DNA of 53,045 bases from Xanthobacter autotrophicus (GTDB lineage Bacteria > Pseudomonadota > Alphaproteobacteria > Rhizobiales > Xanthobacteraceae): positions 1 through 53,045 of the forward strand of contig NZ_JAIVFN010000013.1 in NCBI RefSeq assembly GCF_030015065.1, in the 5' to 3' direction. The first letter of the stretch is position 1. Every line of letters begins with the position of its first letter. Positions 52,526-53,045 of the stretch are shown in pieces. The translations under genes and the position numbers were made by a program. Below the pieces are notes generated by a model, which did not search any database, was not told the origin of the DNA, and saw nothing but the letters and a program-made list of their open reading frames with translations.

Positions 52526-53045
52526 ATGCTGGCGCTGGAAGGGCTTCATCTCGCCTTCGGCCCCGCGCCGGTGCTGGCGGGGATCGACTTGGTGGTCAAA
52601 GCGGGCGAGCTGGTGGTGCTGCTCGGCCCGTCCGGCTGCGGCAAAACCAGCCTCCTGCGCCTCGCCGCCGGCATCGAGGCAGTCCAGGGCGGGCATGTCG
52701 CCAACCGGTTCCGGCGCACCGCCATGGTGTTCCAGGAGCCGCGCCTGATGCCGTGGGCCGACGCGCGGGACAATGCCGCCTTCGGCCTCAAGGCGCTGGG
52801 CGCCGCGAAGGCGGAGCGCCGGGCGGCGGCAGAGGCGATCCTGCGGCGCCTCGGCTTTGCGGAGGCGGACCTCGCCAAGCGGCCGGCGCAGCTGTCCGGC
52901 GGCATGCAGCAGCGGGTCTCCATCGCCCGCGCCTTCGCGCTGAAGCCCGACCTCGTGCTCATGGACGAGCCCTTCTCCGCCCTCGATGTGGGCCTGCGCG
53001 GCGATCTCCAGGCGCTGCTGCGGGCCGAGGTGGAGGGGGCGGGGG
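52526..53045 (+). CDS. ABC transporter ATP-binding protein, partial
   Basis: The first 173 codons are visible, the 3' end lying beyond the window. The Walker A GPSGCGKTS, Q-loop VFQEPRLMPW, signature LSGGMQQRVSIARAF and Walker B LVLMDEPFSALD are all present. It powers the importer encoded by the two genes before it. The PRLMPW Q-loop context is typical of the nitrate/sulfonate/taurine subfamily. Confidence 0.95.
   Translation, partial: MLALEGLHLAFGPAPVLAGIDLVVKAGELVVLLGPSGCGKTSLLRLAAGIEAVQGGHVANRFRRTAMVFQEPRLMPWADARDNAAFGLKALGAAKAERRAAAEAILRRLGFAEADLAKRPAQLSGGMQQRVSIARAFALKPDLVLMDEPFSALDVGLRGDLQALLRAEVEGAG

Overview
The window is high-GC bacterial DNA, most likely from an alphaproteobacterium of the order Hyphomicrobiales (Rhizobiales). 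The family Xanthobacteraceae is plausible but not proven. The case rests on a CckA hybrid kinase beside a short FliO-like gene, a 14-gene nuoA-N operon followed by birA, RNase J, methylmalonyl-CoA epimerase and a DUF1467 gene, and palindromic intergenic repeats of a rhizobial type. No rRNA genes and no CRISPR array were seen.

Layout. 1-5.3 kb: the start of a divergent fliO-like gene, cckA, and a secreted or surface DUF3300 protein with a long Gly/Pro repeat tail. 5.85-20.7 kb: a complete respiratory complex I operon, nuoABCDEFGHIJKLMN, on the + strand, preceded by a 613-bp spacer with repeats and an operator-like inverted repeat. 20.7-24.3 kb: birA, rnj, mce and a small DUF1467 membrane protein flanked by inverted copies of a 49-bp structured repeat. 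24.6-28.3 kb: a PAS-GGDEF-EAL c-di-GMP enzyme on the - strand, then an A-type Fe-S carrier and a DoxX-like membrane protein on the + strand.

28.39-45.99 kb: a tRNA-Leu(UAA) gene and a phage-related element of about 17.5 kb integrated into its 3' end. The element is bounded by a 17-bp direct repeat that copies the tRNA terminus. All of its genes are on the - strand. Reading right to left they are: integrase, HK97-type portal, small tail-assembly genes, a fused protease-capsid, structural genes, an HNH nuclease-kinase fusion, head-tail connectors, small and large terminase, tape measure, and seven short unknown genes, several of which carry their own hairpin terminators. I could not recognise lysis, replication, repressor, tail-tip or tail-fibre genes. 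The order of the packaging and head genes is also unlike the usual terminase-portal-protease-capsid-tail order. The element may therefore be a satellite, a phage-derived particle system or a decayed prophage. Its non-coding DNA is rich in structure: arm-type repeats at both ends, nested inverted repeats, an iteron-like CTCACTCC array and several perfect palindromes.

46.0-53.0 kb: host DNA resumes with a phasin-like gene, a conserved small protein, eutBC (ethanolamine ammonia-lyase) with a lone amino-acid-type binding protein, and a divergent ABC importer of the nitrate/sulfonate/thiamine-precursor class. The ATPase gene of that importer runs off the right edge.
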